Of a stretch of 64,000 nt of DNA, positions 15,029-23,980 are shown piece after piece (the first letter of the stretch is position 1; each line of letters starts with the position of its first letter). Below the pieces are notes generated by a model. The model made no database searches, was not told the origin of the DNA, and saw nothing but the letters and a program-made list of their open reading frames with translations. The stretch is taken from contig CAWCOH010000001.1 in NCBI GenBank assembly GCA_963797115.1, forward strand, positions 1-64,000, written 5' to 3'. Position numbers and translations under genes: made by a program. The stretch is from AP-15 sp963797115 (GTDB lineage: Bacteria; Pseudomonadota; Alphaproteobacteria; ATCC43930; CGMCC-115725).

Positions 15029-17449
15029 ATGGCCAGGTCTTTAGGCTATTCGACGCGCCGCAGCGTCCGTCGGTCGCGCGGTTGGGCGGACGCCTGGGTG
15101 GCGCTCAAACGGCGGCTGCTCGAGTCGTTGGGCTTTGCTCTGTTGCTCGCCAGCTTTTTGCTGACCCTGGCGTTGCTGACCTACGACCCGCGGGATCCGT
15201 CGTTGAACACCGCGGTCGACGCAACGCCGCACAACTTTCTCGGCCAAAATGGGGCGGTTCTTGCCGATCTCTTGCGGCAGAGCTTCGGCCTTGCTGCGTT
15301 GTTGATCCCGACGGTGCTGCTGGGCTGGTCCTTGCGCCTGCTTCTAAACCGCCCGCTTAAATCGATCTGGTTCAGAGCTGCATTGCTTCCGGTAGTCCTG
15401 GCGCTCGGAGCACTCGCACTATCGGTTCTTGACGCCGGATTGCCCTCTTCGGGAATGAGGTCCGGCGGCGCCGTCGGCTGGGGTCTGCACCGGCTGGTTT
15501 CGAATGCCGGCCTGGGTGCCGTGGCGTTGCCGATTTCGACGGCAGCGGCGGCAGTCGTCGGCTTGCTGCTGCTGTTGATCATGGGCCTGTCGTGGCGGGA
15601 CTGGCGCGAGCTCGGGGAGGGGGCGGGACGGGTCGGCGCTGCCTCCGGCCGCGGGACGATTGCGGCAATCGGTCTGGCTGATCGGCTGTTCCGCTATTGG
15701 CGGGGGACAAGCCGCGGCGGCAGGACGGCGACCGTCGCTTCAGGCAACATCGATCCGGGCGCGCGGACCGTCGTGACCCAATTGCCCGACCGTCGCGAGC
15801 CTCGCTTCGACCGGCGCATGCCAAGCGCCGCGGAGGGAGAACGCGAGCGCGGCGGGCTCATCCGCTTCATCGTCCCGGGGGCGAAGCCGCTCGTCCCCGG
15901 AAAGCGTGCCGATCAGGAGCTACAGCCGACGCTCGATCTCGAACCGGATGAGCGTCCAATCCTGCCCTCCCTTGATCTGTTGGCAAAACCTCAGGCGGCG
16001 AAACCCGAAGCTGTCGACGAGGATGCCCTCGAAAAAAATGCCCGCCTGCTCGAAACCGTGCTCGAGGATTTCGGTGTGCGCGGTCAGATCGTGCAGGTTC
16101 GCCCGGGGCCGGTGGTCACGCTGTACGAATTGGAACCCGCACCCGGGATCAAGGCCTCCCGCATCATCGGGCTCGCCGACGACATCGCCCGCTCGATGAG
16201 TGCCATTTCGGTGCGCGTCGCTGTTGTGCCGGGGCGCAATGTGATCGGCATCGAGCTGCCGAACCGGAAGGCGGAGACCGTCGTCTTGCGCGAACTTCTC
16301 GGGTCCCCGATCTACGAAAATCATCCGGGGCGTCTTGCCCTGATCCTCGGAAAGGACATTTCCGGCGAGCCGGTTCTGGCCGATCTCGCCAAGATGCCGC
16401 ATCTATTGATTGCGGGGACAACAGGATCGGGCAAGTCGGTCGGCATCAACACGATGATCCTGTCAATCCTCTACCGAATGACGCCCGATCGCTGCAAATT
16501 TATTATGGTTGATCCGAAGATGTTGGAATTGTCGGTTTACGACGGGATTCCGCATCTCCTGGCTCCGGTTGTCACCGACCCACGGAAGGCCGTTCTCGCG
16601 TTGAAATGGACGGTGCGCGAGATGGAGAACCGCTATCGCAAGATGTCGAAGCTCGGGGTTCGCAACATCGACGGGTTCAATGCGAGGCTTGCCGAGGCGC
16701 AGGCCAAGGGCGAGAGCCTCATCCGCAAGGTGCAAACCGGATTCGATCCGCAGACCGGGGAGCCGATTTTCGAACCCCAGCCGTTTGACCCGAGCGAACT
16801 GCCGCTGATCGTCGTCGTCGTCGACGAGATGGCGGATCTCATGCTGGTCGCCGGCAAGGAGATCGAGGCGGCGATTCAGCGTTTGGCGCAGATGGCGCGT
16901 GCCGCCGGGATCCACCTGATCATGGCCACCCAGCGCCCGTCGGTCGACGTCATCACCGGCACCATCAAAGCCAACTTTCCGACCCGGATCAGCTTTCAGG
17001 TGACATCGAAGATCGACAGCCGGACGATCCTTGGAGAGGGTGGCGCCGAGCAGCTTCTTGGCCGGGGTGACATGCTCTACATGGCAGGTGGAGGTCGCAT
17101 CACGCGTGTCCATGGCCCGTTCGTCTCGGATGAAGAGGTCGAGCGCGTCGTGTCGTTCTTGAGGACGCGAGGCGAGCCCGATTACATCGACGAGATCACG
17201 GAAGACGACGATGCCTCCTTCGGTCTGCCGGCGGATGAAGAGGGAGGCGGTCCGGGCGACGCTTTGTACGCGCAGGCCGTTGCTGTCGTACGTCGCGAAG
17301 GGAAAGCATCGACCAGCTTTGTGCAACGACAGCTCCAGATCGGCTACAATCGCGCCGCTCGCATCATCGAGCGAATGGAAGCCGAAGGCATCGTCAGCGC
17401 CGCCAATCACGTGGGCAAGCGCGAGGTCTTGGCGCGGGGCGGCGATTGA
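15029..17449 (+). CDS. ftsK: DNA translocase FtsK
   Basis: FtsK pumps chromosome ends toward dif during division and anchors at the septum. ATG 15029 gives 806 residues. Four hydrophobic segments occupy about residues 30-190, then a short variable linker, then the alpha/beta motor with Walker A GTTGSGKS near residue 462 and Walker B VVDEMADLM near 600, and a C-terminal winged-helix gamma domain (YAQAVAVVRREGKASTSF, then QIGYNRAARIIERMEAEG). The linker is short compared with enterobacterial FtsK, as is usual for alphaproteobacteria. An open frame extends far upstream, antisense to the hydroxylase gene, but the protein fold begins at 15029. lolA follows about 100 bases later. Confidence 0.95.
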   Translation: MARSLGYSTRRSVRRSRGWADAWVALKRRLLESLGFALLLASFLLTLALLTYDPRDPSLNTAVDATPHNFLGQNGAVLADLLRQSFGLAALLIPTVLLGWSLRLLLNRPLKSIWFRAALLPVVLALGALALSVLDAGLPSSGMRSGGAVGWGLHRLVSNAGLGAVALPISTAAAAVVGLLLLLIMGLSWRDWRELGEGAGRVGAASGRGTIAAIGLADRLFRYWRGTSRGGRTATVASGNIDPGARTVVTQLPDRREPRFDRRMPSAAEGERERGGLIRFIVPGAKPLVPGKRADQELQPTLDLEPDERPILPSLDLLAKPQAAKPEAVDEDALEKNARLLETVLEDFGVRGQIVQVRPGPVVTLYELEPAPGIKASRIIGLADDIARSMSAISVRVAVVPGRNVIGIELPNRKAETVVLRELLGSPIYENHPGRLALILGKDISGEPVLADLAKMPHLLIAGTTGSGKSVGINTMILSILYRMTPDRCKFIMVDPKMLELSVYDGIPHLLAPVVTDPRKAVLALKWTVREMENRYRKMSKLGVRNIDGFNARLAEAQAKGESLIRKVQTGFDPQTGEPIFEPQPFDPSELPLIVVVVDEMADLMLVAGKEIEAAIQRLAQMARAAGIHLIMATQRPSVDVITGTIKANFPTRISFQVTSKIDSRTILGEGGAEQLLGRGDMLYMAGGGRITRVHGPFVSDEEVERVVSFLRTRGEPDYIDEITEDDDASFGLPADEEGGGPGDALYAQAVAVVRREGKASTSFVQRQLQIGYNRAARIIERMEAEGIVSAANHVGKREVLARGGD

Positions 17450-17555
17450 CCGCAATTGATGACGACGGGCGCCTGCTCCATGTCTCCGGCTAGGTCCGCA
17501 ATCTTGTCAGGGGAAACGGGGAAGCTCGGAGTCGGTGGATAAACGGGTGTAAATA

Positions 17556-18224
17556 ATGAAGAAGGCGATCGCGCCAAGCCGGCGCGCCTTGGTCAGTTTG
17601 GGTTTGGCGGCGGTGATCACCCCGTTTGCGGCGCTTTCCCGCGCCGCCGCACCACCGAGTGCGGTCGCGATGACCCCGCAGGACGCTGCCGACCTGCGCC
17701 GCATTGCAACTTATTTGAACGGCATCCACACGATGACCGCCCGGTTCCGGCAGCGCTCTTCGGGTGGGGGTCCTGCGAGCGGAAGCCTATGGTTGGCCCG
17801 GCCTGGCCGAATGAGGTTCGAGTACGATCCGCCTTCACCGATCCTGCTGATTGCTGATCAGTTCTATGTCTACTACGTGGATAAAGAACTGGCCGAGATG
17901 TCGAAGGTCGGGTTGAAATTTACCCCGGCGTGGTTTCTATTGCGCGAGCCTATTACTTTTGACGATCTCGTCCTGACACGCCTGGAGCGCGCAGCGAACG
18001 GATTGGGCATTACAGTCGTCGATCCGGCTGAACCGGACAACGGCAGTTTGACCATGCTGTTCACAGGCCAACCGCCGGCACTGCGTCAATGGACGATCGT
18101 CGACCAGCAGCGCAAGGCAACAACGGTTTCGATCTCCGATGTACAGTTCGGGGTAGCATTAGACCCTGAGTTGTTTGTATATCGGGATCCGTTCGCTACC
18201 GGTCGCCGTCAGCTCCAGCCCTAA
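17556..18224 (+). CDS. lolA: LolA-type lipoprotein carrier
   Basis: LolA carries lipoproteins through the periplasm from LolCDE to the outer membrane. The 222-residue product has a signal sequence with an Arg-Arg pair (SRRALVSLGLAAVITPFAAL, cleavage near SRAAAPP), then the family pattern: RIATYLNGIHTMTARFRQ, GSLWLARPGRMRFEYDPPSP, ADQFYVYYVDKEL and LTMLF...QWTIVDQQ. The position just downstream of ftsK is conserved in alphaproteobacteria. No TAT pathway is claimed, since one Arg-Arg pair alone is weak evidence. Confidence 0.9.
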   Translation: MKKAIAPSRRALVSLGLAAVITPFAALSRAAAPPSAVAMTPQDAADLRRIATYLNGIHTMTARFRQRSSGGGPASGSLWLARPGRMRFEYDPPSPILLIADQFYVYYVDKELAEMSKVGLKFTPAWFLLREPITFDDLVLTRLERAANGLGITVVDPAEPDNGSLTMLFTGQPPALRQWTIVDQQRKATTVSISDVQFGVALDPELFVYRDPFATGRRQLQP

Positions 18225-18234
18225 GTCCAGTTTG

Positions 18235-19008
18235 ATGCCTTCCCGTCATTTGCCGCTCGTCGGCATTCCCACCTGCCTTCGCACCGTCAACGAGCGCGTC
18301 TTCCATGGAGTCAACGAGCGGTATCCGAGTGCGGTGATCGACGCGGCCGGGTGCCTGCCGGTATTGATCCCGGCCATCGGATCGAAAATCGACGTCTGCC
18401 AGATGCTCGACAGGCTGGACGGTTTGCTCTTGACCGGGAGTCCCTCGAACGTCCATCCCAGCCATTACGGTGCGGTGCCCAGCCACCCGGAAATCCTCCA
18501 TGACCTGGAGCGCGATGCGACGACGCTGCCGCTCATTCGCGAAGCGGTTCGGCGCGATCTGCCTGTCTTGGCGATTTGTCGCGGCATCCAGGAATTGAAT
18601 GTAGCGCTCGGCGGGACTCTCCACCAACGGGTACATGAGGTTCCGGGTCGCCTGAACCACCGTTCGAGGAAGGATGCTCCCGATGGCCCGTATGGACCGG
18701 CGCACAGCGTTAAGCTGACCAAGGGCGGGCTCCTGGCGTTGTTTGCCGGAGTTGCCGAGGTGATGGTCAATTCGTTGCATTCGCAGGGTATCGACCGTCC
18801 GGCCCCTGGGCTGCGCGTCGAGGCCATAGCGCCCGATGGACAAATCGAGGCGGTGAGCCTGCCGGATGCGAGATTTGTCGTCGGCGTCCAATGGCACCCG
18901 GAGCACAAGGCCCTTGACAATCCTTTTTCAAGAGGTTTGTTTCTCGCGTTCGCACGGGCATGCCAATCTGCCGGGGCGGGCGGCCTCGTTGCTGTTCGCG
19001 CGGCTTGA
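18235..19008 (+). CDS. class I glutamine amidotransferase, PuuD-like
   Basis: This gamma-glutamyl-gamma-aminobutyrate hydrolase-like amidotransferase (peptidase C26 family) cleaves gamma-glutamyl amides in the cytoplasm. The 257-residue product has GIPTCLRTVN near the start, DGLLLTGSPSNVHPSHYG (residues 62-79), the nucleophile elbow LAICRGIQELNVALGG with Cys115, and the His-Glu pair in VQWHPEH near residue 222. ATG 18235 lies ten bases after the lolA stop, so it may be the last gene of the ftsK-lolA run. A strong hairpin follows. The natural substrate (polyamine intermediate or other glutamyl amide) is not shown by the context. Confidence 0.88.
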   Translation: MPSRHLPLVGIPTCLRTVNERVFHGVNERYPSAVIDAAGCLPVLIPAIGSKIDVCQMLDRLDGLLLTGSPSNVHPSHYGAVPSHPEILHDLERDATTLPLIREAVRRDLPVLAICRGIQELNVALGGTLHQRVHEVPGRLNHRSRKDAPDGPYGPAHSVKLTKGGLLALFAGVAEVMVNSLHSQGIDRPAPGLRVEAIAPDGQIEAVSLPDARFVVGVQWHPEHKALDNPFSRGLFLAFARACQSAGAGGLVAVRAA

Positions 19009-19196
19009 ACGCATTCAAATCGGTTCCGAAACGCTGCATGCAATTTTGCCCTCAGGGCATGCACGAACTGCAGCCTTGCTTTCCTTTGGACACACCCCAT
19101 CTGCTGGCTTCGGAAGCGGAGAGGGTAGCAAACCCTCTTTAAGAACGGGCCCGTCTCCCCTGTGGGCCTAGTTTCCCCCAACGCTTCTGACATGTA

Positions 19197-19235
19197 GGCG
19201 CCCGGTCTTCCCCCCCGACCGGGCGCCGATGTTTT
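19197..19235 (+). terminator. intrinsic terminator after the puuD-like gene
   Basis: A perfect 11-base stem GGCGCCCGGTC (19197-19207) pairs with GACCGGGCGCC (19217-19227) around a nine-base loop and is followed by GATGTTTT. It lies between the puuD-like gene and xthA and fits a rho-independent terminator reading rightward. Confidence 0.7.
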
Positions 19236-19291
19236 GTGCTACTCGTTTATGGTCCTGATCCCGGGACGAATCTCTCGGATCGACCGCAACC

Positions 19292-20128
19292 ATGCGCCTT
19301 GTTACTTGGAACATCAACTCGATACGCCTCAGATTGGACAACGTGCGGCGGCTCATCGCGGAATGGGCGCCCGAGGTCCTGTGCCTTCAGGAGACCAAGA
19401 CTCAAGACCTCATGTTTCCGCGCGAGGCGTTCGAAGCTCTCGGCTACCGACACATGCTCGTGCATGGGATGAAGGGTTATAATGGCGTCGCGATCCTGTC
19501 GCGAATCCCGTTCGAATCACCCCGGATTCGCGCTTGGTGCGCCCGCGCCGATTGCCGCCATGCAACCGTCGAGCTGCCCGGCGCTGTCGAGCTCCACAAC
19601 ATCTACGTCCCCGCGGGCGGCGATCTGCCGGATCCGGAGCAGAACCCAAAATTTGCTCATAAACTGAGGTTTCTCGACGAGTTGACGGCGTGGTTCGCGT
19701 CGGAACGGCGAGGTGGCCGCTCGATGATCGCGGTCGGCGATCTGAACATCGCGCCGCTCGAGACCGATGTCTGGTCACACAAGCAGCTCTTGAGTGTGGT
19801 CAGCCACACTCCGGTGGAGGTGGAACGCCTCGGGCTGCTGCAGAGAGCTGGCGGGTTTGTTGACGCGGTACGGCATTTCGTGCCGCCGCGAGAGCGCCTA
19901 TACACGTGGTGGAGCTACCGAGCGCGCGATTGGGCAGCCTCGGACCGTGGACGTCGGCTCGATCATATTTGGGTGACACCGTCGCTCGTCGACGGGCTGG
20001 CTGAGGCTCGCGTTTACCGGGAGAGCCGCGGTTGGGTAAACCCCTCAGACCACGTCCCGGTCATGCTGACGATCGGGACCGATGCGTCGGTAGAGGTGGT
20101 AGCGGCCGGGCAGGACACCCCGGGGTAG
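19292..20128 (+). CDS. xthA: exodeoxyribonuclease III
   Basis: XthA is an AP endonuclease and 3'-5' exonuclease of base excision repair. The 278-residue product has the N-terminal WNINSIRLRL, the metal-binding LCLQETKTQD (Glu near residue 35), the GYNGVAILSR loop, the GDLNIAPLETDVW block, YTWWSYR, RRLDHIWVT and the terminal catalytic SDHVPV. ATG 19292 opens MRLVTWNINS, the family start. The last 84 bases overlap the end of the convergent methyltransferase remnant, and the natural C-terminus of XthA is near LTIG. The final residues are therefore not conserved. Confidence 0.95.
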   Translation: MRLVTWNINSIRLRLDNVRRLIAEWAPEVLCLQETKTQDLMFPREAFEALGYRHMLVHGMKGYNGVAILSRIPFESPRIRAWCARADCRHATVELPGAVELHNIYVPAGGDLPDPEQNPKFAHKLRFLDELTAWFASERRGGRSMIAVGDLNIAPLETDVWSHKQLLSVVSHTPVEVERLGLLQRAGGFVDAVRHFVPPRERLYTWWSYRARDWAASDRGRRLDHIWVTPSLVDGLAEARVYRESRGWVNPSDHVPVMLTIGTDASVEVVAAGQDTPG

Positions 20129-20567
20129 CGGTATCGGATTCAGTCCGTCCGCGGCGACGGCTGGCTCGCTCGCGAGTATTCCTCCCGACCGAAGCAGCGG
20201 TAGGACCAAAGGCGTCAGGTCCGCCGCCAAGGCCCGGCTCGCCGCGACGTCGCCAGTCCCGGGATCGAGATGGGCGAGCGCGAACTCGATTCTCGAGTGG
20301 CTTGCGGGCGCATCGCAGCGTATCGCGCATGTCGCCAAGGAGGAGAAGCTCGGCCGGCGGCACGCAGTCGGGATGGGCGGCAACGCGGCGCTCGCAGACG
20401 TAAATTCTTCGATCGGGAAAGAGTTGACGCAAGTGGTCATACGTTCGCCCGTTACCGAGCCCAAGTTCGAGCACCTCTCCGTCCAATCCCTGGACAAGAT
20501 CCGCCGCAAGATCAAGACAAGCGCGCTGCGCCTTCAGCCGACGGATGAAGCTGTCAAGTCGGCTCAC
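20045..20567 (-). pseudogene. SAM-dependent methyltransferase, frameshifted
   Basis: ATG 20567 starts a small class I methyltransferase. Motif I, GEVLELGLGNGRTYDHLR, is near residues 30-47, followed by YVCERRVAAHPDCVPP and LLLGDMRDTL. Near 20325 the frame must shift to keep homologous sequence: the other frame reads APASHSRIEFALAHLDPGTGD, TPLVLPLLRSGGILASEP and GRYHLYRR and stops at 20045. Without the shift the tail is Arg-rich junk. The site lies in TGCGATGCGCCC, so one indel explains it; an assembly error is possible. It is seven bases downstream of the cyclic-nucleotide-binding gene on the same strand and may belong to that small operon. Confidence 0.7.
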
Positions 20568-20573
20568 GATCGT

Positions 20574-21056
20574 TCAGGCGGCGATCCCGGCGGTTTCACG
20601 CAGGCGCTTCACCTCGGCGAGCGCATTGCGCAGCTGATTGTTCGTCGCTTCGAGCCGGTGCGCCAGCTCCTGCATGATCGACACCGCCATATTCGGAAAT
20701 TCCCGGACCATGCGCATGAATGGCTCCTTTGAGATGCGCAGGGCGATCACACGATCCTTGGCGCGGACTGTCGCGACGCGCGGCACGTCGCCCAATATCC
20801 CCATTTCGCCAACGATTTCATTGGCGCCAAGGGTTGCCACGATCACCGGCCCGCTGGCGGTTTCGAGGACGACTTCGGCGTGGCCGTCGATAATCAGGTA
20901 CGCCGCGTCCGCGGGATCTCCCTGCTGCATCAAGCGCTTGCCGGGATCAAAGCCGACCCGCTCGCTCATGAACGCCAGCAGCTTCAGCTTGGCCGGTTCG
21001 ATCTCGGCAAAGATCGGCACTCGCCGGAGCAACTCGAATTCCTGCTTGAGGCTCAT
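20574..21056 (-). CDS. stand-alone cyclic-nucleotide-binding domain protein
   Basis: This 160-residue protein consists of one CRP-type cNMP-binding domain. RVPIFAEIEPAKLKLLAF starts the fold, QQGDPADAAYLIIDGHAEV forms the barrel, and the phosphate-binding cassette is seen in NEIVGEMGILGDVPRVATVRA (read in parts near residues 78-98), with the Glu and Arg expected for cyclic nucleotide contact. The C-helix ELAHRLEATNNQLRNALAEVKRL follows, but no helix-turn-helix domain, so it is not a CRP-like DNA binder. It is about 40 bases downstream of the ABC exporter gene on the same strand and may regulate that transporter, which is an inference. Confidence 0.85.
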   Translation of the reverse strand: MSLKQEFELLRRVPIFAEIEPAKLKLLAFMSERVGFDPGKRLMQQGDPADAAYLIIDGHAEVVLETASGPVIVATLGANEIVGEMGILGDVPRVATVRAKDRVIALRISKEPFMRMVREFPNMAVSIMQELAHRLEATNNQLRNALAEVKRLRETAGIAA

Positions 21057-21096
21057 CGCTTTCCTCCCATCATTCTCGCGCTGCTCGTCGGCATGC

Positions 21097-23931
21097 TCAT
21101 TCGGCGGCGATGAGCAAGGACATCAGCGACCCGTTGCTCTCCAGCTCGACCGGCGTTCCTTGTTCTTGCAGCTTGCCGTTGCTCAATACAACGACCCGGT
21201 CGAAATTTCGGGCGAGGCTCGCCCGATGTAGCACCCAAATGATGCCTCGTCCGGCGAACTCTTCCCTCAACCCTTTGGTCACTCGCGACTGCGCCAGCCC
21301 ATCGAGCGCCGAGGTTGCTTCGTTGAGGATCAGAAGGTCGGGGCGCTTGAGCGCGGCGCGGGCGATCCCTGTCTTTTGCCGTTCGGCGAAAGACAGGCGC
21401 GACCCTCCGGTGCCGACATTATAATCGAGCCCTACATCGATCACGGTCTGCCTGAGCGATAGTGCGTCGACGACCTCGGCGAGCATCGCAGGGACGCGGA
21501 GCGGCGCATCAGCCTCGCCATACGCGATCTTGCCGAAGAGGATATTGTCTTGGACCGACGCCGCCGCATTATATCGATCTGCGTCAAAGAATTCGATCTG
21601 CGCCTGTGCCTCCTCCGGCAGGTCGGCCCGAAATACCCGACGCGCTTCGAGCAGGCGCCGCTGCATCGCCTCATCGACGACATCGAGCCGGTGGCGCGCT
21701 GGAATGAGCCTGAAGGGCAAGGAGAGGAGTTTGGTGCGATCCGCCTTCGCGAGCCCGGCCGACCCCCCGGCGCTGGACCGCCCCAATATCGCTATGAATT
21801 CGGGAAGATCGCTCGCGCTGATGAAGCTGAATTGCTCGAAGAACTCATGATCGGGCGGCAGGTCCGCAAACAACTCGATCATCGTCTCGGCGACCTGCCT
21901 GCCAGCCTCTACGAGGTCGTCGATTAACCCAACCTTTCCAAGGACCTGCAGCACGTACGTATTTTCGGCGAGCGCTTCGAAATCGAACGCGGGACCGATG
22001 GGTGTGCCGAACAGCAAGTTCTCCGCGACCGAAGCGTTGAAGTTAAACCGATCAACGTCGTAAGTCTCGACAAGTTCCGTGATTCCATCCTCGATCAACC
22101 GACGGGCGAGCGCCTTGCGCGCTTCGAGCAGCCGCGCGGCGGCCTCAGGGTTGGCTTCGGAGTCGAGCCGCCAGCGCAGCCCCAAACTGTACACGGCTTC
22201 CTCGAGGTCGACGCGGGTCAACACTTCGATAATGCGTGCAGACAACCCCTCCCTGTCGGGAACTCCGGCAGCGTCGTAATCGAGCCAATCGGCATGAATG
22301 TCGAGGTCGATGTTGCCGGATCGTCGCGCCTCGTGGATCTGCGTCGAATGGCGTTTTGCGGCCGCGCCATCGTATTCGGCTGGTCGGACCGGGCGGTGGC
22401 GCAGACCGAGCAGCAGATTGTCGCGCAACGTACCGGCAAACAGGTACGGGGTCGCGCCGACATAGCCGATCCGGCGGCCGGTCACCGCAATGGGAAGGGT
22501 TGCGATGTCGATGCCGCCAACTGTAATCCGGCCGCTCGTCGGCCGGATTAAGCGCGCCAGCAGCAGGGCAAACTCGCTCTTACCGCTGTCGCCCTGGCCG
22601 ATTATCGCGACATGCGCGTCGAGCGGGATGGTAAGGCTGACGCCGTCGAGGACCCGGCTGCCGCCGTCCTCGGCGAGCGACAAATTAGTGACGACGATCT
22701 CGCCGGTCAGCCGTGGCACCCGTTCGGGCTCTTCGAGCTGCAGCCGAACGTCCATCATGCCAGAGGGCGCGAATTGCTCGATGATCTGCTCGTACTTGAT
22801 CTTGGAATCTTGGAAGATCTGGTAAAAATCGAGCAGCTCCTTCCACGGGGAGGCTAAGTCCTTGTAGGCGAGAAGCACCGCGGCAAGCGCGCCCACAGAA
22901 AGCCCGCCGCGGATCACCAGGTAGCCGCCAATTGAAAAGAAAAAGAAAGGCGTTAGTTGCCCCAGAAAGTTGTTGAGGAACTTGACAAAAAATTTGCGTC
23001 GAAAGATTTCGAAGCGAATGTCGTAGATTGTTCCCAGCAGATGAGCAAAACCGGCCAATTGCAGCTTGACGGTGTCATTAGCAAGGATGTCGGCAATTCC
23101 GCTCGCCAACTCTTGGACACGGTCGGCAACCTGGCGGACGGTGCGCACTCGGCGTCTGCCCAGTTGGTTTACCTTGGTTTGGAGTTTTGGGATCACATAG
23201 CCCTGTACCGGATAGAGGGCCACCGCAGCCAAGCCCAGAATCGGGTCCTGCATGAACATGAAGAAAATGTTGGTGAGCAGCTGCCCCCCTTGGAAGACTG
23301 GGGTATTAAAGGCATCGGCGATGAACCCGCCCAGAGACTCGCACTCCGCCGTGATCATCGGGATGATCTGGGCGGACGAATTTTTCTGAAAATAGGACAG
23401 CGGAAATAGTAACATCCGCTGATATAGCTGATAGCGGAACCGACGCAGCATCCGCTCTCCGAGCCGTCCCTTGAATGTATTTATGTAATATTTAAATGCC
23501 CCATTTATAAACACGAGAACTAAGAACGCAGCGCAGAGAAGCATCAGATAAGAAATCTGGTCAAATTCGAAGCCGAACAATTCCTGTGGAAAATGCTTTC
23601 CGCTTTTGATCGCCCCATCAGTGATCATTTTCGGAAGCACGAGCGAATAGTAAAGAAAGGGGAAAGAGACCAGGGTCAACAAGAGAAGCATAATCTGCGA
23701 CGCCAAGCTGTGCCGCAGGATGAAGCGATAAATTGTCGGTTCGAGAGCGCTCGGGTCTCCGGCCTCCTTTTCCGGAGGCCGCGCTGCTGGTGCCGAGGCG
23801 GCCGTTTTCTGCCGCCGTGGGAAAAGGCCGAGCCGATCCCGGGCCGGTCGAAGCGCATCTTCGGCCGTAGCGGCTAGCGCCGCCATTCCTTTGATCACCA
23901 TGGCCTTCATCAAAAGATCATTTCGCGGCAA
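21097..23931 (-). CDS. ABC exporter with internally repeated ATPase domain
   Basis: A single-chain half-transporter of 944 residues if ATG 23931 is used (23910, 23901 and 23886 are other starts). A type I exporter membrane domain with about six helices covers residues 70-360. The nucleotide-binding domain has Walker A GQGDSGKS at 445-452 and Walker B LLILNEATSALD near 866-877, but these are about 415 residues apart; the usual gap is near 120. The signature is LSFAERQK at 846, not LSGGQ. Between them the Q-loop-type segment occurs three times: LFAGTLRDNLLLG (497-509), NASVAENLLFG (632-642) and AASVQDNILFG (790-800), each followed by a similar helix. The substrate is unknown. The divergent glycosyltransferase operon suggests a glycan or glycolipid. 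Confidence 0.85.
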   Translation of the reverse strand: MPRNDLLMKAMVIKGMAALAATAEDALRPARDRLGLFPRRQKTAASAPAARPPEKEAGDPSALEPTIYRFILRHSLASQIMLLLLTLVSFPFLYYSLVLPKMITDGAIKSGKHFPQELFGFEFDQISYLMLLCAAFLVLVFINGAFKYYINTFKGRLGERMLRRFRYQLYQRMLLFPLSYFQKNSSAQIIPMITAECESLGGFIADAFNTPVFQGGQLLTNIFFMFMQDPILGLAAVALYPVQGYVIPKLQTKVNQLGRRRVRTVRQVADRVQELASGIADILANDTVKLQLAGFAHLLGTIYDIRFEIFRRKFFVKFLNNFLGQLTPFFFFSIGGYLVIRGGLSVGALAAVLLAYKDLASPWKELLDFYQIFQDSKIKYEQIIEQFAPSGMMDVRLQLEEPERVPRLTGEIVVTNLSLAEDGGSRVLDGVSLTIPLDAHVAIIGQGDSGKSEFALLLARLIRPTSGRITVGGIDIATLPIAVTGRRIGYVGATPYLFAGTLRDNLLLGLRHRPVRPAEYDGAAAKRHSTQIHEARRSGNIDLDIHADWLDYDAAGVPDREGLSARIIEVLTRVDLEEAVYSLGLRWRLDSEANPEAAARLLEARKALARRLIEDGITELVETYDVDRFNFNASVAENLLFGTPIGPAFDFEALAENTYVLQVLGKVGLIDDLVEAGRQVAETMIELFADLPPDHEFFEQFSFISASDLPEFIAILGRSSAGGSAGLAKADRTKLLSLPFRLIPARHRLDVVDEAMQRRLLEARRVFRADLPEEAQAQIEFFDADRYNAAASVQDNILFGKIAYGEADAPLRVPAMLAEVVDALSLRQTVIDVGLDYNVGTGGSRLSFAERQKTGIARAALKRPDLLILNEATSALDGLAQSRVTKGLREEFAGRGIIWVLHRASLARNFDRVVVLSNGKLQEQGTPVELESNGSLMSLLIAAE

Positions 23932-23980
23932 GCCCCCGTGTGCAATAGTCTCCCCGCGCGGTTGGACGAGAGGGGTCCGC

